This document shows, piece by piece, positions 17,201-24,607 of a DNA stretch of 38,577 bases. Made by a program: the position numbers and the translations under genes. Source of the DNA: JBJEFI01 sp051873875 (GTDB lineage Bacteria > Bacillota > Bacilli > Bacillales > Bacillaceae_G); the NCBI GenBank assembly GCA_051873875.1, contig JBJEFI010000092.1:1-38577 (forward strand). Reading direction: 5' to 3'. The notes beneath the pieces are model-generated. The model was not told where the DNA came from and did no database searches. It saw nothing but the letters and a program-made list of their open reading frames with translations. Every line of letters begins with the position of its first letter. Position 1 is the stretch's first letter.

Positions 17201-17666
17201 GAAGGAGGAGTTGCCTTCTGAAAGTATGATTGAAAGTGAGCTATTAAAACGATTTAAAATGAAAGGACTTGTCCTTGCAGATGAAGAAACAGTTCGCTTA
17301 ATGGATACAACGTTACAAACAGGGTATTCCGATATTATCTCTGTCGGCTTAAAAAGAGATGGTGGCTTTTATTCTGCTTCCTCCGTTGCTTCTTTAGAAG
17401 AGTTTAATAAGTTAACAAATCATGTTCGCAACAATTATATAGAAGTAGGAACGAAGATTACGGAAGGAAATATTTCCGTAGAACCATATAAATATAAAAA
17501 TAAAGTACCTTGTACGTTTTGTAATTATAAATCTGTTTGCCAATTTGATGATACGTTAGGTGCGAATAAGTATCGTGTTTTAAAACCATATAGTAGAAAA
17601 GAAGTACTTGAACTACTAGAAGAAGAGGAGGGAGCGGACAATGGAATTATTACCGAAACCGAGTGA
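14205..17666 (+). CDS. addB: ATP-dependent helicase/nuclease subunit B (AddB)
   Basis: One half of AddAB, the Gram-positive counterpart of RecBCD that resects double-strand breaks to Chi; AddB reads Chi and cuts one strand. 1153 residues, normal length. The N-terminal P-loop GRSGTGKTTY (about 8-17) is present. The C-terminal RecB-like nuclease has D938-Y-K940 in RIVDYKST. The iron-sulfur staple that holds this domain is complete: C778 (FNSCPYAHF) with C1103, C1106 and C1112 (CTFCNYKSVC). A GAGGAGG ribosome site precedes ATG. The stop lies 26 bases inside addA, implying translational coupling. Confidence 0.97.
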   Translation: MALQFILGRSGTGKTTYCLNEITEAVLNEPIGNNIVYICPEQMTFQIERSLAKSSGSIRAGVFSFTRLAWKVFQEVGGITRIHLDNQGIEMMLRKVVEGQKEQLKVYERAIEQSGFYTQLAQMIEEFKQNGVSVESLSMLSEQTNNELLKLKLHDLSLIYREYEQAMTGKYVDSKDYLRLLMEKIPQSTFLKEATIYIDGFHSFSLQEIEVILALQKVCNDMKIILTLEPNAIKEYSLFHLTGTTYERIERLTRENGVTIEEPLLFSTVKRFETTNLNHLEQHFERRPVITAYEDGAIHFTLAQNFRGEIEKIAREICRLVEEEKVRYRDISIMARNIGDYMDLCRTIFKDYRIPFYSDEKKKMIHHPFIECILSTFEVLESNWRLDAVFRMLKTGIFLEGAIDDIDLLENYCLAYGIKGSKWTKQEPWEYNRYGLKTATKTTEERQKEEVLNDLRNRITTPLVALQKKMKKATNVKEMCFALYTYFEEMKFANKLEQLAVQAEEQDEILISKEHIQAWEKTIGLLEQLVEMLGEEQVSFKTFMNVLRTGLEGLEFTTVPSSLDEVIIANMDHSRIEETKYLFLLGINEGVIPSVRKEEGMFSDEDRERLQQLGVEVNPTAKQRLLDEEFIFYMACVRPSKGLYLSCSLGDSEEKALFPSAFYKRMKEMFPIIEEVYVSNDLLATSEADVSLVTREIPTFSLLMEKLTLYKDKKIEMSFWWDVYNYYIKKENNEFYRFILQSLFYQNKTKPLEEVISTELYGEEIVGSVSRIEQFNSCPYAHFANHGLKLRERDVYNLEAPAIGQLFHDALKKVTDTLLENNYTWADLTREMCQQLAVQAIEEIAPQIQREILLSSNRYQYIKHKLQQIIYRATVILAEQGKNSGFTPIGLEVPFGENEKIPSLRFQLPNGRRMGLVGRIDRVDKAQTENGSYLRIVDYKSTSKDLDLAEVYYGLSLQMLTYLDIAVTHSRSWIGERVTPAGVLYFHVHNPMLDIAKMMKEELPSESMIESELLKRFKMKGLVLADEETVRLMDTTLQTGYSDIISVGLKRDGGFYSASSVASLEEFNKLTNHVRNNYIEVGTKITEGNISVEPYKYKNKVPCTFCNYKSVCQFDDTLGANKYRVLKPYSRKEVLELLEEEEGADNGIITETE

Positions 17667-20600
17667 TGTCAAATGGACGGATGACCAGTGGAAGGCCATT
17701 GTAGCAACTGGAAAAGATATTCTTGTTGCCGCGGCAGCTGGTTCAGGAAAGACAGCTGTGTTAGTAGAACGGATTATCAAAAAGCTGTTAGCAGAAGAAA
17801 ACCCAATTGACGTTGACCGCTTGTTAATTGTGACATTTACGAATGCAGCGGCACAAGAAATGAAAAGTAGAATAGGCGAAGCAATTGAAGAGGAATTAAA
17901 GAAAGATCCAACTTCCACTTATTTACGTAAACAATTGCTACTATTAAATCGTGCATCCATCTCTACATTGCATTCTTTTTGTTTAGATGTTATTCGAAAA
18001 TATTATTATTTAGTTCAATTGGATCCTAGTTTTCGTATTGGAAATGAGACAGAAGTGCAATTAATTATTGAGGAAATAATGGAAGATTTATTAGAAGAAC
18101 AATATGGAAGTGAAGATCCAGCACGCTTTTTTGCACTTGTAGATAGTTACACGAGTGACCGAAATGATAGCGCTATTCAAGGGATGGTTTTAAAACTATT
18201 TAATGATTCACGTGCTCATCCTTCTCCAACAAAATGGTTACATGCTTTAGCAAAGTCATATGATGTGGAAAATAAGGGGATTGAAGATATTGTTTATTTT
18301 GATGTGTTATTAAAAGATGTAAAACTTCAATTAGAAGGCGTTATGGAGAAACTTCAAATGGCGATACGCCTTGCATCTTCTCCCCTTGGTGCTGAAAAAA
18401 GAAGGTTGACGATTGAGCAAGATTTAGCGGTAGTAATGCCTATTAGTGAAAACATTTCCTCTTGGAAAACTGTTTATGAAATGATGAAAGTGGCTTCTTT
18501 TTCTAAGTTAGCTTCTGTTAGTAAAAAAGATATTTTAGATGAAGCGTTGGATAATCGAATAAAAGAGCTTCGTAAAAGTGCAATTGATGACTTTAAAAAA
18601 ATAAAAGAGGCTTATTTCACCAGAACGCCAAATCAATATATAAAAGATTTAGAAAAGATAAAACCTCATGTCGATATATTGGTTCAATTAGTAGAACAGT
18701 TTTCAGAGCGATTTGAACTAGCTAAAAAGGAAAAAGCAATGGTTGATTTCTCTGATTTAGAGCATTATTGTTTACGTATTTTTGAGGAAAATCCAGAGGT
18801 AGCAAAGGAGTACAAAGCAAAATTTGAAGAAGTGCTTGTGGATGAATACCAAGATACGAATGGCGTTCAAGAGGCAATTTTAAAACACGTAACAAGAAAT
18901 GAATTTGGTCATGGAAATATGTTTATGGTTGGAGACGTAAAACAGTCCATTTATGGTTTCCGTTTGGCAGAACCTCAATTATTTCTTGATAAGTATAAAC
19001 GATATGATGTAGAAGGACGAGGAGAAGGGTTACGAATTGATTTAAACCAAAATTTCCGTAGTCGTCAAGAAGTGTTAGATGCAACTAATTTTATTTTTAA
19101 GCAAGTAATGGATGAACGTGTTGGTGAAATTTATTACGATGATGCGGCGGAATTAAAATTAGGAAATCGAGATTATGCTGAATCAAATTTGGTTGATACA
19201 GAGTTTGTTGTTATTACAAAGCAGTGTGCAGAAGATACCAATGAAGAAAAAGATGAAATAGTTTTAGATTATGAAGAATTAGAAACAGTTCAAATGGAAG
19301 CAAGGTTTATTGCAACAAAAATTAAGGAATTAGTAGAAGGAAAATTTCAAGTATACGATAAAACAATTAAAGCAAATCGTCCCCTTCTTTATCGTGATTG
19401 TGTTATTTTATTGCGATCAATGCCATGGGCAACGCAAATAATGGAGGAATTTAAACAAATTGGTATTCCTCTTTATGCTGAGGTAACAGGAGGGTATTTA
19501 GAATCAACGGAAATTGCTATTATGCTTAATTTATTGCGTATTATTGATAATCCGCATCAAGATATTCCCCTTGCCTCTGTACTCCGTTCACCTATTGTTC
19601 GCTTGAGTGATAGTGATTTAGCTCAAATTCGAATTGAACATCGAAAAGGAAGCTTTTATGATGCTGTCGTTACTTTTAGTAAAGAAGGAAAAGCGAAAAG
19701 GCAAGTAGAGTTATTTTTAAATCAACTGAAAAAATGGCGACAACAAGCACAATCTGAATCATTAGGAGAATTTATATGGCGATTGTTTCGAGAAACAGGC
19801 TATTATGACTTCGTAGGTGGATTAGCTGGTGGTAAACAAAGACAAGCAAACTTACGCATGTTATATGAACGTGCCCGTCAATTTGAGCATACATCTTTTC
19901 GAGGATTATATCGTTTCTTACGATTTATTGAACGATTAGAGGAACGTGGAGAAGATTTAGCGCCAGCTAAAACAATTAATGAACAAGAAAATGTTGTTCG
20001 ATTGATGACCATTCATAAAAGTAAGGGACTAGAGTTTCCTGTTGTATTTGTTGCTGGATTAAATCGCCAATTTAATAAACAAGATTTAAATGAAAAGTAC
20101 TTATTGCATCGGGAATATGGCTTTGGTGCCAAGTATATTGATCCTAACTTACGAATTACCTATCCATCCATTGCTTATCACGCCATTAAAAGTGTGAAAA
20201 AAGCCGAGTTAATTGCCGAAGAGATGCGTGTATTATATGTTGCATTAACACGAGCAAAAGAAAAGTTATTTTTAGTTGGGACTGTTTCCGATGGAGAGAA
20301 AGCAATTGGAAAATGGCAACAAATTGGGGATACCCCGTCCTGGTTATTACCAGACTATATTCGATCAAATGCTAAATCTTATTTAGAATGGATTGGACCT
20401 GCTTTAATTCGTCATCAGCATAGTATTTCCTTTGTGAATGCTGAAATTGCTTCACCAAGCTTTGTGCAAACACATGATGCAAAATTTAAAATGATGCTTG
20501 TTTATGGGGCAGAGTTACAAGGAGAATTAGAGAAAGAAGAAGAGCGGAATGAACGATTAGAAGCAATTCGAACTGGAAAAGAAGTAGATGAGCATACGTC

Positions 20601-21321
20601 TCTACAAGAAACAATTGAGAAAAGTCTTAATTGGACCTATGGTCATCACATAGCTACTATTAGTCGTGCGAAGCAATCCGTTTCGGATTTAAAACGTTTA
20701 AGTCAAAAACTAGAAGCAGATGAACGTGTTTTTTCAAGGAATGGCCAACGTATAACTTTACCGCGTCCACGTTTTATGGAGGCAAAAAAAATAACAGCTC
20801 CTGAACGAGGGACTGCAATGCATGCGGTTATGCAGCATCTTAATTTGCGACAACAATTAACAGCAGAAGATGTTGTAGAAGCATTGGCAACAATGGTAAA
20901 TAAAGAATTATTAACAGAAGAAGAAAGTAAAAGTATTTTAATTGATGAAATTGTTGCCTTTAGTGAAAGTGAATTAGGAGAGCGTATTCGAAATGCGAAA
21001 CATATTCATAAGGAATTACAATTTGCGATGATGATAGATGGAACAAGGATAAATAGAGAATTAGAAGAGGAAGAAGTTTTTGTTCAGGGGATTATGGACT
21101 GTGTACTTGAAGAAGAGGATGGGCTTGTTCTGATTGATTATAAAACAGATACAATGTTGCTATTAAATGAAAAAGAAAAAGAGGAACGAGAAGCAATATT
21201 AAGAGAACGTTATGTGACGCAACTTTCCTTATATAAAGAAGCATTGCAATCTATTTGGAAGCAACCCGTAAAGGCTAGTATTTTATATTTCTTTGATGGA
21301 AATCAAGTAATTCATTTATAA
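17641..21321 (+). CDS. addA: ATP-dependent helicase/nuclease subunit A (AddA)
   Basis: Superfamily-1 helicase-nuclease motor subunit of AddAB, 1226 residues. Walker A AAAGSGKTAV lies at 31-40 with K37, motif II is D401-E-Y-Q-D405, motif III is VGDVKQSIYGFRLAEP, and later helicase motifs include VRLMTIHKSKGLEFPVVF and MRVLYVALTRAKEKL. The C-terminal nuclease has D1166-Y-K1168 in LIDYKTD. All key residues are intact, so both AddA and AddB nucleases should be active. The start overlaps addB by 26 bases with GAGGAGGGAG upstream. In B. subtilis sbcD and sbcC follow; here the unit ends at a terminator and the gerP operon converges on it. Confidence 0.97.
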   Translation: MELLPKPSDVKWTDDQWKAIVATGKDILVAAAAGSGKTAVLVERIIKKLLAEENPIDVDRLLIVTFTNAAAQEMKSRIGEAIEEELKKDPTSTYLRKQLLLLNRASISTLHSFCLDVIRKYYYLVQLDPSFRIGNETEVQLIIEEIMEDLLEEQYGSEDPARFFALVDSYTSDRNDSAIQGMVLKLFNDSRAHPSPTKWLHALAKSYDVENKGIEDIVYFDVLLKDVKLQLEGVMEKLQMAIRLASSPLGAEKRRLTIEQDLAVVMPISENISSWKTVYEMMKVASFSKLASVSKKDILDEALDNRIKELRKSAIDDFKKIKEAYFTRTPNQYIKDLEKIKPHVDILVQLVEQFSERFELAKKEKAMVDFSDLEHYCLRIFEENPEVAKEYKAKFEEVLVDEYQDTNGVQEAILKHVTRNEFGHGNMFMVGDVKQSIYGFRLAEPQLFLDKYKRYDVEGRGEGLRIDLNQNFRSRQEVLDATNFIFKQVMDERVGEIYYDDAAELKLGNRDYAESNLVDTEFVVITKQCAEDTNEEKDEIVLDYEELETVQMEARFIATKIKELVEGKFQVYDKTIKANRPLLYRDCVILLRSMPWATQIMEEFKQIGIPLYAEVTGGYLESTEIAIMLNLLRIIDNPHQDIPLASVLRSPIVRLSDSDLAQIRIEHRKGSFYDAVVTFSKEGKAKRQVELFLNQLKKWRQQAQSESLGEFIWRLFRETGYYDFVGGLAGGKQRQANLRMLYERARQFEHTSFRGLYRFLRFIERLEERGEDLAPAKTINEQENVVRLMTIHKSKGLEFPVVFVAGLNRQFNKQDLNEKYLLHREYGFGAKYIDPNLRITYPSIAYHAIKSVKKAELIAEEMRVLYVALTRAKEKLFLVGTVSDGEKAIGKWQQIGDTPSWLLPDYIRSNAKSYLEWIGPALIRHQHSISFVNAEIASPSFVQTHDAKFKMMLVYGAELQGELEKEEERNERLEAIRTGKEVDEHTSLQETIEKSLNWTYGHHIATISRAKQSVSDLKRLSQKLEADERVFSRNGQRITLPRPRFMEAKKITAPERGTAMHAVMQHLNLRQQLTAEDVVEALATMVNKELLTEEESKSILIDEIVAFSESELGERIRNAKHIHKELQFAMMIDGTRINRELEEEEVFVQGIMDCVLEEEDGLVLIDYKTDTMLLLNEKEKEEREAILRERYVTQLSLYKEALQSIWKQPVKASILYFFDGNQVIHL

Positions 21322-21331
21322 AAGAAATAAG

Positions 21332-21365
21332 AAAGAGGATATCTGTTAAATGATATCCTCTTTTG
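21332..21365 (+). terminator. Terminator of addBA
   Basis: AAAGAGGATATC (21332-21343) and GATATCCTCTTT (21352-21363) form a perfect 12-bp stem with an 8-base loop and T tail. Confidence 0.92.
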
Positions 21366-21458
21366 TTATTCGTTTTTATTCTTATTTTTATTGGTATAGA
21401 CATTCTTGCTTCATTATTTAGGAGAGATAAAGGCAAATTAGCCTAAATTATTCAACTA

Positions 21459-21496
21459 ACTATTAGTAGCAGCTGGGGGGAACTTCTACTGATAGT
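21459..21496 (-). terminator. Stem-loop just past the gerP operon
   Basis: ACTATTAGTAG (21459-21469) and CTACTGATAGT (21486-21496) pair with one mismatch around a 16-base loop containing a run of six G. It starts 16 bases beyond the gerPF stop on the minus strand. There is no clear U run, so it may protect the 3' end rather than act as a classic terminator. A second small hairpin (AGGC-6-GCCT, 21431-21444) lies further on. Confidence 0.5.
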
Positions 21497-21511
21497 AGTA
21501 AAAGTTTCACA

Positions 21512-21727
21512 TTATAGTGAGCCTCCGTTAGATTGATCAATTGCATTTGCATCAACTGTATTTGTTAAGCTAACGCCGCTAATGACAGCATTAAAATCAC
21601 CAGTATTTAATCCACCACCACCGGCGAAGGTTTTCGTTCCACTTTTTGGGGAGATATTATTAAAATCACCGGTTGTAATTGTTCCTGAGGAAGATTCAAC
21701 GATGATTGCTCCTATGAACGATGGCAT
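21512..21727 (-). CDS. gerPF: Spore coat/germinant-permeability protein GerPF
   Basis: Last gene of gerP. GerP proteins are made in the mother cell, localise to the inner spore coat and help small germinants reach their receptors. At 71 residues it has family length. It resembles GerPA of the same operon: both begin M-P and share SPKSGTKTFAGGGGLNTGDF (GerPF) or STAKTFAGAGSFNTGD (GerPA), rich in Gly, Thr and Ser. An AAGGAGGTG ribosome site lies 10 bases before ATG. No enzymatic motif is present. Confidence 0.93.
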   Translation of the reverse strand: MPSFIGAIIVESSSGTITTGDFNNISPKSGTKTFAGGGGLNTGDFNAVISGVSLTNTVDANAIDQSNGGSL

Positions 21728-21747
21728 TTGTACACCACACCTCCTTT

Positions 21748-22131
21748 CTAATCTCCAAAAGCAGCAGTAGGGCTAACGTATTGATCAATTTTATGAACTT
21801 TCGCTACACCATGTACTCGATTAGTTGTACCAATATGAAGAACGCTATCTCCAGCAATAGTCGTTAATTTAATGGTACCTACGTTAATATCATTGCAGAC
21901 ATTGACAATATTCATATTTACATCGTCCACAATAGTTGGAATATTAATGGGCCTTCTAAAAATGGGATAATTATTAAAGTTTCCTTCTTTTCCATTGAAC
22001 TGCTGAATTTGTTTTTCAAGAACAAGTGTATTATTTCGCTTTGAAATAATGTTACTTTCACCGATTTGAAAAACAGAACCGGAACTTATCCCGTTTATAA
22101 AAATATTTTGGACATTGGAATTGCGAATCAT
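21748..22131 (-). CDS. gerPE: Spore germination protein GerPE
   Basis: Fifth gerP cistron, 127 residues, mother-cell coat protein needed for normal germinant access. It contains two copies of a short beta-type module: IFINGISSGSVFQIGESNII near residue 10-29, and IKLTTIAGDSVLHIGTTNRV near 87-106. The same module appears once in GerPB and GerPD. A GGAGG ribosome site lies 5 bases before ATG. The 5' end is only 9 bases from the gerPD stop, consistent with one polycistronic message. Confidence 0.92.
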   Translation of the reverse strand: MIRNSNVQNIFINGISSGSVFQIGESNIISKRNNTLVLEKQIQQFNGKEGNFNNYPIFRRPINIPTIVDDVNMNIVNVCNDINVGTIKLTTIAGDSVLHIGTTNRVHGVAKVHKIDQYVSPTAAFGD

Positions 22132-22140
22132 AGTAACCTC

Positions 22141-22323
22141 CTATGTTGCAACTGGTGCAATTGGAACGAATGGACCTAAGAATAAAGACTCGGGTGGTGT
22201 GTCAACAACTGAACCAAGTGCAATGCTTTGAGTATCTCCGATTAAAAAAATAGAAGAGAGAGATACCCCAGTAATCCGAATTGCTTCTACACAAATGTGT
22301 TTATTAACTACTGTAAAATTCAT
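22141..22323 (-). CDS. gerPD: Spore germination protein GerPD
   Basis: Fourth gerP cistron, 60 residues (the family is about 58). It begins MNFTVVNKHICVEAIRITGV and contains SSIFLIGDTQ, the same module as GerPB. Its start overlaps the end of gerPC by 20 bases, which points to translational coupling, and AAGGAAAT lies upstream as a moderate ribosome site. Structural coat-associated role; no catalytic motif. Confidence 0.92.
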   Translation of the reverse strand: MNFTVVNKHICVEAIRITGVSLSSIFLIGDTQSIALGSVVDTPPESLFLGPFVPIAPVAT

Positions 22324-23002
22324 TTGTTTTTATTTCCTTTCCTTCTCGTAATGAAGTAACTGTTTGGGTCTCGGGTTGAGGCGTTGGTGGTATAACTGCA
22401 TCTGGATATTGTTGCTGAATATATGAAATAAAGGCCATGTCAATATCATGTTTCATACGCTGAACAATTGTGTCTCTTACGTTATTTAAATCGCCTATTG
22501 AAGCAGCTGGAAATTGATTAATCATGGATAGATAATAAGGCAGTCTTGGTTCAATTTGTGAGCGAATATCATCAACCATCATTGCTCTTTGTTCATCATC
22601 TAAACTAGTTCGTGTTTCTGTTTCAATATCTTTAAGCCGTTTAAATCCATACGTATCTACATAATTGTGCATTTGATTGGCAATGTTTTCATATAAATTA
22701 GGCACTGGAGCACTAGGGGGTGAATCAACTTTATTTACATTAACACCATTTTGGCCGAGAGCGAAGTCTTCAATTTGTTCGCCGTTAAAAGGATTTAATC
22801 CAATATTTAATGTACCCTCTAATGTTTCTACTTTTAATTGGTCAAATTTATATTCAATTCTATCAATGTGAATGGAAGATTTACTTTGGAGTTCCGTTAA
22901 TTCTTGCTGCATCGACTGAACAGTAGATTCTAGGGTTTGCACGCGATTTTCTAATTGATTCATTTTTAATTGTGTTTGTTGAATAAATGCGTATATGTCC
23001 AA
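22304..23002 (-). CDS. gerPC: Spore germination protein GerPC
   Basis: Third and largest gerP cistron, 232 residues (B. subtilis about 205). The N-terminus is a heptad-rich coiled coil (residues about 5-42: QLKMNQLENRVQTLESTVQS and on), followed by a beta-type segment (GTLNIGLNPFNGEQIEDF), a Pro/Ser linker and a helical C-terminal region. In other Bacillus it behaves as the structured scaffold of the GerP set. The start is TTG (23002-23000), preceded by AAAGGAGGG with a 6-base spacer; no ATG fits. A rare start with a strong ribosome site suggests tuned dosage. Confidence 0.92.
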   Translation of the reverse strand: MDIYAFIQQTQLKMNQLENRVQTLESTVQSMQQELTELQSKSSIHIDRIEYKFDQLKVETLEGTLNIGLNPFNGEQIEDFALGQNGVNVNKVDSPPSAPVPNLYENIANQMHNYVDTYGFKRLKDIETETRTSLDDEQRAMMVDDIRSQIEPRLPYYLSMINQFPAASIGDLNNVRDTIVQRMKHDIDMAFISYIQQQYPDAVIPPTPQPETQTVTSLREGKEIKTNEFYSS

Positions 23003-23020
23003 CGCAAACCCTCCTTTCTT

Positions 23021-23215
23021 TTATGTTTGTTGATGTGTAATAACTTGACCTGGTGCTACAAGTGGCTCTACTGTTTTTGTATAGCCACCACTATTTTTTA
23101 ATTCAGTTGTAGAGCGAATCATTCCAGCACTACCAATTTGAAAGACAGAGGCGTTTGAAACCCCACCAATTCTTAAATAGTGGATATTGATAGATTGATT
23201 AACGTAAAAATTCAT
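23021..23215 (-). CDS. gerPB: Spore germination protein GerPB
   Basis: Second gerP cistron, 64 residues. The open frame extends to 23245, but ATG at 23215 has AAAGGAGAC upstream at the right distance and gives the family start MNFYVNQSINIHYLRIGGVS, so that is chosen. SNASVFQIGSAGMI is the shared GerP module. It ends at Q-V-I-T-H-Q-Q-T, shorter at the C-terminus than B. subtilis GerPB. Spore-coat role with the other GerP proteins. Confidence 0.92.
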   Translation of the reverse strand: MNFYVNQSINIHYLRIGGVSNASVFQIGSAGMIRSTTELKNSGGYTKTVEPLVAPGQVITHQQT

Positions 23216-23231
23216 CGTTAATGTCTCCTTT

Positions 23232-23453
23232 TTATATATTTCCAATTATTGGTTGATCTAATTGATTATTATTTTGAACATTTGTTACACTGTGTTGATT
23301 GTAAACAGATAAACCATCACCAGTATTGAAGGAACCTGCGCCTGCAAATGTTTTGGCGGTACTGACAGGCATAATGAAATTCACATCTCCAACATTTAAA
23401 ACACTACTCCCCCCAATTGATGAAATACGAATAAAACCTACATTTCCAGGCAT
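23232..23453 (-). CDS. gerPA: Spore germination protein GerPA
   Basis: First gerP cistron, 73 residues, the same length as in B. subtilis. It contains the GerPA/GerPF block KTFAGAGSFNTGD (about 34-46) and the GSSVLNVGDVNFI module. GAGGTGAC lies 4 bases before ATG. It heads a six-gene minus-strand operon (23453 to 21512), transcribed late in the mother cell from a sigma-K-type promoter. It is divergent from yisK, as in B. subtilis where yisK also lies close to gerP. Confidence 0.93.
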   Translation of the reverse strand: MPGNVGFIRISSIGGSSVLNVGDVNFIMPVSTAKTFAGAGSFNTGDGLSVYNQHSVTNVQNNNQLDQPIIGNI

Positions 23454-23558
23454 ATGTCACCTCTTTTTTCTTTTGTAGTGAAAGGTTTTTATAGTAATTT
23501 TGTTAGTGAAGAACGATTGATTTATAGAAGGGCTTTTCCTTCAGATAATCTTGTATGA

Positions 23559-23570
23559 GACCGCCTACTT
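23559..23570 (-). promoter_or_regulatory. GerE-like box near the gerP transcription start
   Basis: On the minus strand AAGTAGGCGGTC fits the GerE pattern RWWTRGGYNNYY at 11 of 12 positions. It lies 8 bases past the -10 element, over or just after the expected start of transcription, a place that would suit repression. Confidence 0.5.
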
Positions 23571-23578
23571 TTTTCTTA

Positions 23579-23608
23579 TATCATATGGAATTTTGAAGGG
23601 AATGTGTC
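23579..23608 (-). promoter_or_regulatory. Sigma-K-type promoter of the gerP operon
   Basis: On the minus strand, CATATGATA (23587-23579) matches the sigma-K -10 consensus CATANNNTA exactly. It is preceded by a 16-base spacer and ACAC (23607-23604), supplying the -35 AC. The leader to gerPA would be about 120 bases. gerP is known to be sigma-K dependent in Bacillus. Confidence 0.75.
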
Positions 23609-23699
23609 TAGTACATGATAACTTTTCGAATTTTGCAGGAATTTCGACTTTTTTTGCGAATAGACTAATGGAGAGAAGTTCAATAGGGGTGAGAAAGAA

Positions 23700-24446
23700 A
23701 TGCAATTAGGAGCAATTATAATAGAGGGTAAAGAACAAATCGGACTTCAATTTGAAGGGAAAATGTATTACTTAAATGAGTTAGAACAATTTTTGTTGAA
23801 AAAGAAAACGTTACCAAATACATTGGTGGAAGGAATTAAACAAGGGGATTCCTTTATTCAAGTGGTACAAGAAATTGAAGGAATGCTTTGTAAATGTTGG
23901 GACTGTAACGTGTATCAATTAGAAAAAGATGCATATACACTATTAGCACCAATCCCACATCCAACTAAAAATATTATATGTGTTGGAAAAAATTACGCAG
24001 AGCATGCAATTGAAATGGGAAGTGTAGAGGATATTCCTACACATCCAATGATTTTTACNNNNNNNNNNNNNNNNNNNNNNNNNNNNNNNNNNNNNNNNNN
24101 NNNNNNNNNNNNNNNNNNNNNNNNNNNNNNNNNNNNNNNNNNNNNNNNNNNNNNNNNNGTTATTGTAACTACTAATGAGATTGAAAATCCAAATGATTTA
24201 CATCTTGTTACAAAAGTAAATGGGGAAATACGTCAAAAAGGGCATACGAAAGATATGATTTTTTCCGTTCCTTCCTTGATTGCTACTTTATCAAAAGGAA
24301 TGACGTTACAACCTGGAGATATTATTGCAACAGGAACACCAGCAGGGGTAGGAAAAGGGTTTAAGCCACCTAAATTTTTACAAAGTGGAGATGTTGTATC
24401 TATTTCCATTGATGGAATTGGTGAGTTAGTAAATATCGTAAAATAG
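23700..24446 (+). CDS. yisK: Fumarylacetoacetate hydrolase-fold protein, YisK-like, interrupted by an assembly gap
   Basis: FAH-superfamily enzyme; B. subtilis YisK is reported as an oxaloacetate decarboxylase linked to Mbl. The N-terminal domain and the superfamily core start (NIICVGKNYAEHAIEMGSVE, then HPMIF) are clear, as is the C-terminal core (MIFSVPSLIATLSKGMTLQP, GDIIATGTPAGVGKGF). Between them are 100 N. The E-x-E...D metal ligands of the fold would fall in the missing part, so catalytic competence cannot be judged. The frame is kept through the N run only because of its nominal length. Start ATG 23700 has AGGGGTGAG upstream. A terminator follows. Full length is probably near 300 residues. 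Confidence 0.85.
   Translation: MQLGAIIIEGKEQIGLQFEGKMYYLNELEQFLLKKKTLPNTLVEGIKQGDSFIQVVQEIEGMLCKCWDCNVYQLEKDAYTLLAPIPHPTKNIICVGKNYAEHAIEMGSVEDIPTHPMIFXXXXXXXXXXXXXXXXXXXXXXXXXXXXXXXXXXVIVTTNEIENPNDLHLVTKVNGEIRQKGHTKDMIFSVPSLIATLSKGMTLQPGDIIATGTPAGVGKGFKPPKFLQSGDVVSISIDGIGELVNIVK
24059..24158. other. Assembly gap of exactly 100 N inside yisK
   Basis: Exactly 100 undefined bases, the conventional placeholder for a gap of unknown size. Compared with the remembered length of B. subtilis YisK (about 301 residues), roughly 260 real bases are probably missing here. Confidence 0.95.
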
Positions 24447-24452
24447 TGATAG

Positions 24453-24495
24453 AAAAAGCACTAATTCCTTTTTTAAGAGAATTAGTGCTTTTTGT
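24453..24495 (+). terminator. Terminator of yisK
   Basis: AAAAAGCACTAATTC and GAATTAGTGCTTTTT form a 15-bp stem around an 11-base loop. The A and T flanks make it usable from either direction. Confidence 0.9.
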
Positions 24496-24607
24496 TTAAA
24501 AGACAAGAAAGTATAAACTTTTGAGCCTTACACAATTGTCTACTCTTCAGTTGTCTCTCTTGGGATGAGGTTCCAACACCTGTTGAAAGGGCCGCTTGCG
24601 GTTTTTC

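Noticed and set aside
21582..21770. 62-codon plus-strand frame over gerPF
   Set aside because: Antisense to gerPF and the gerPE-gerPF junction, with no supporting signal.
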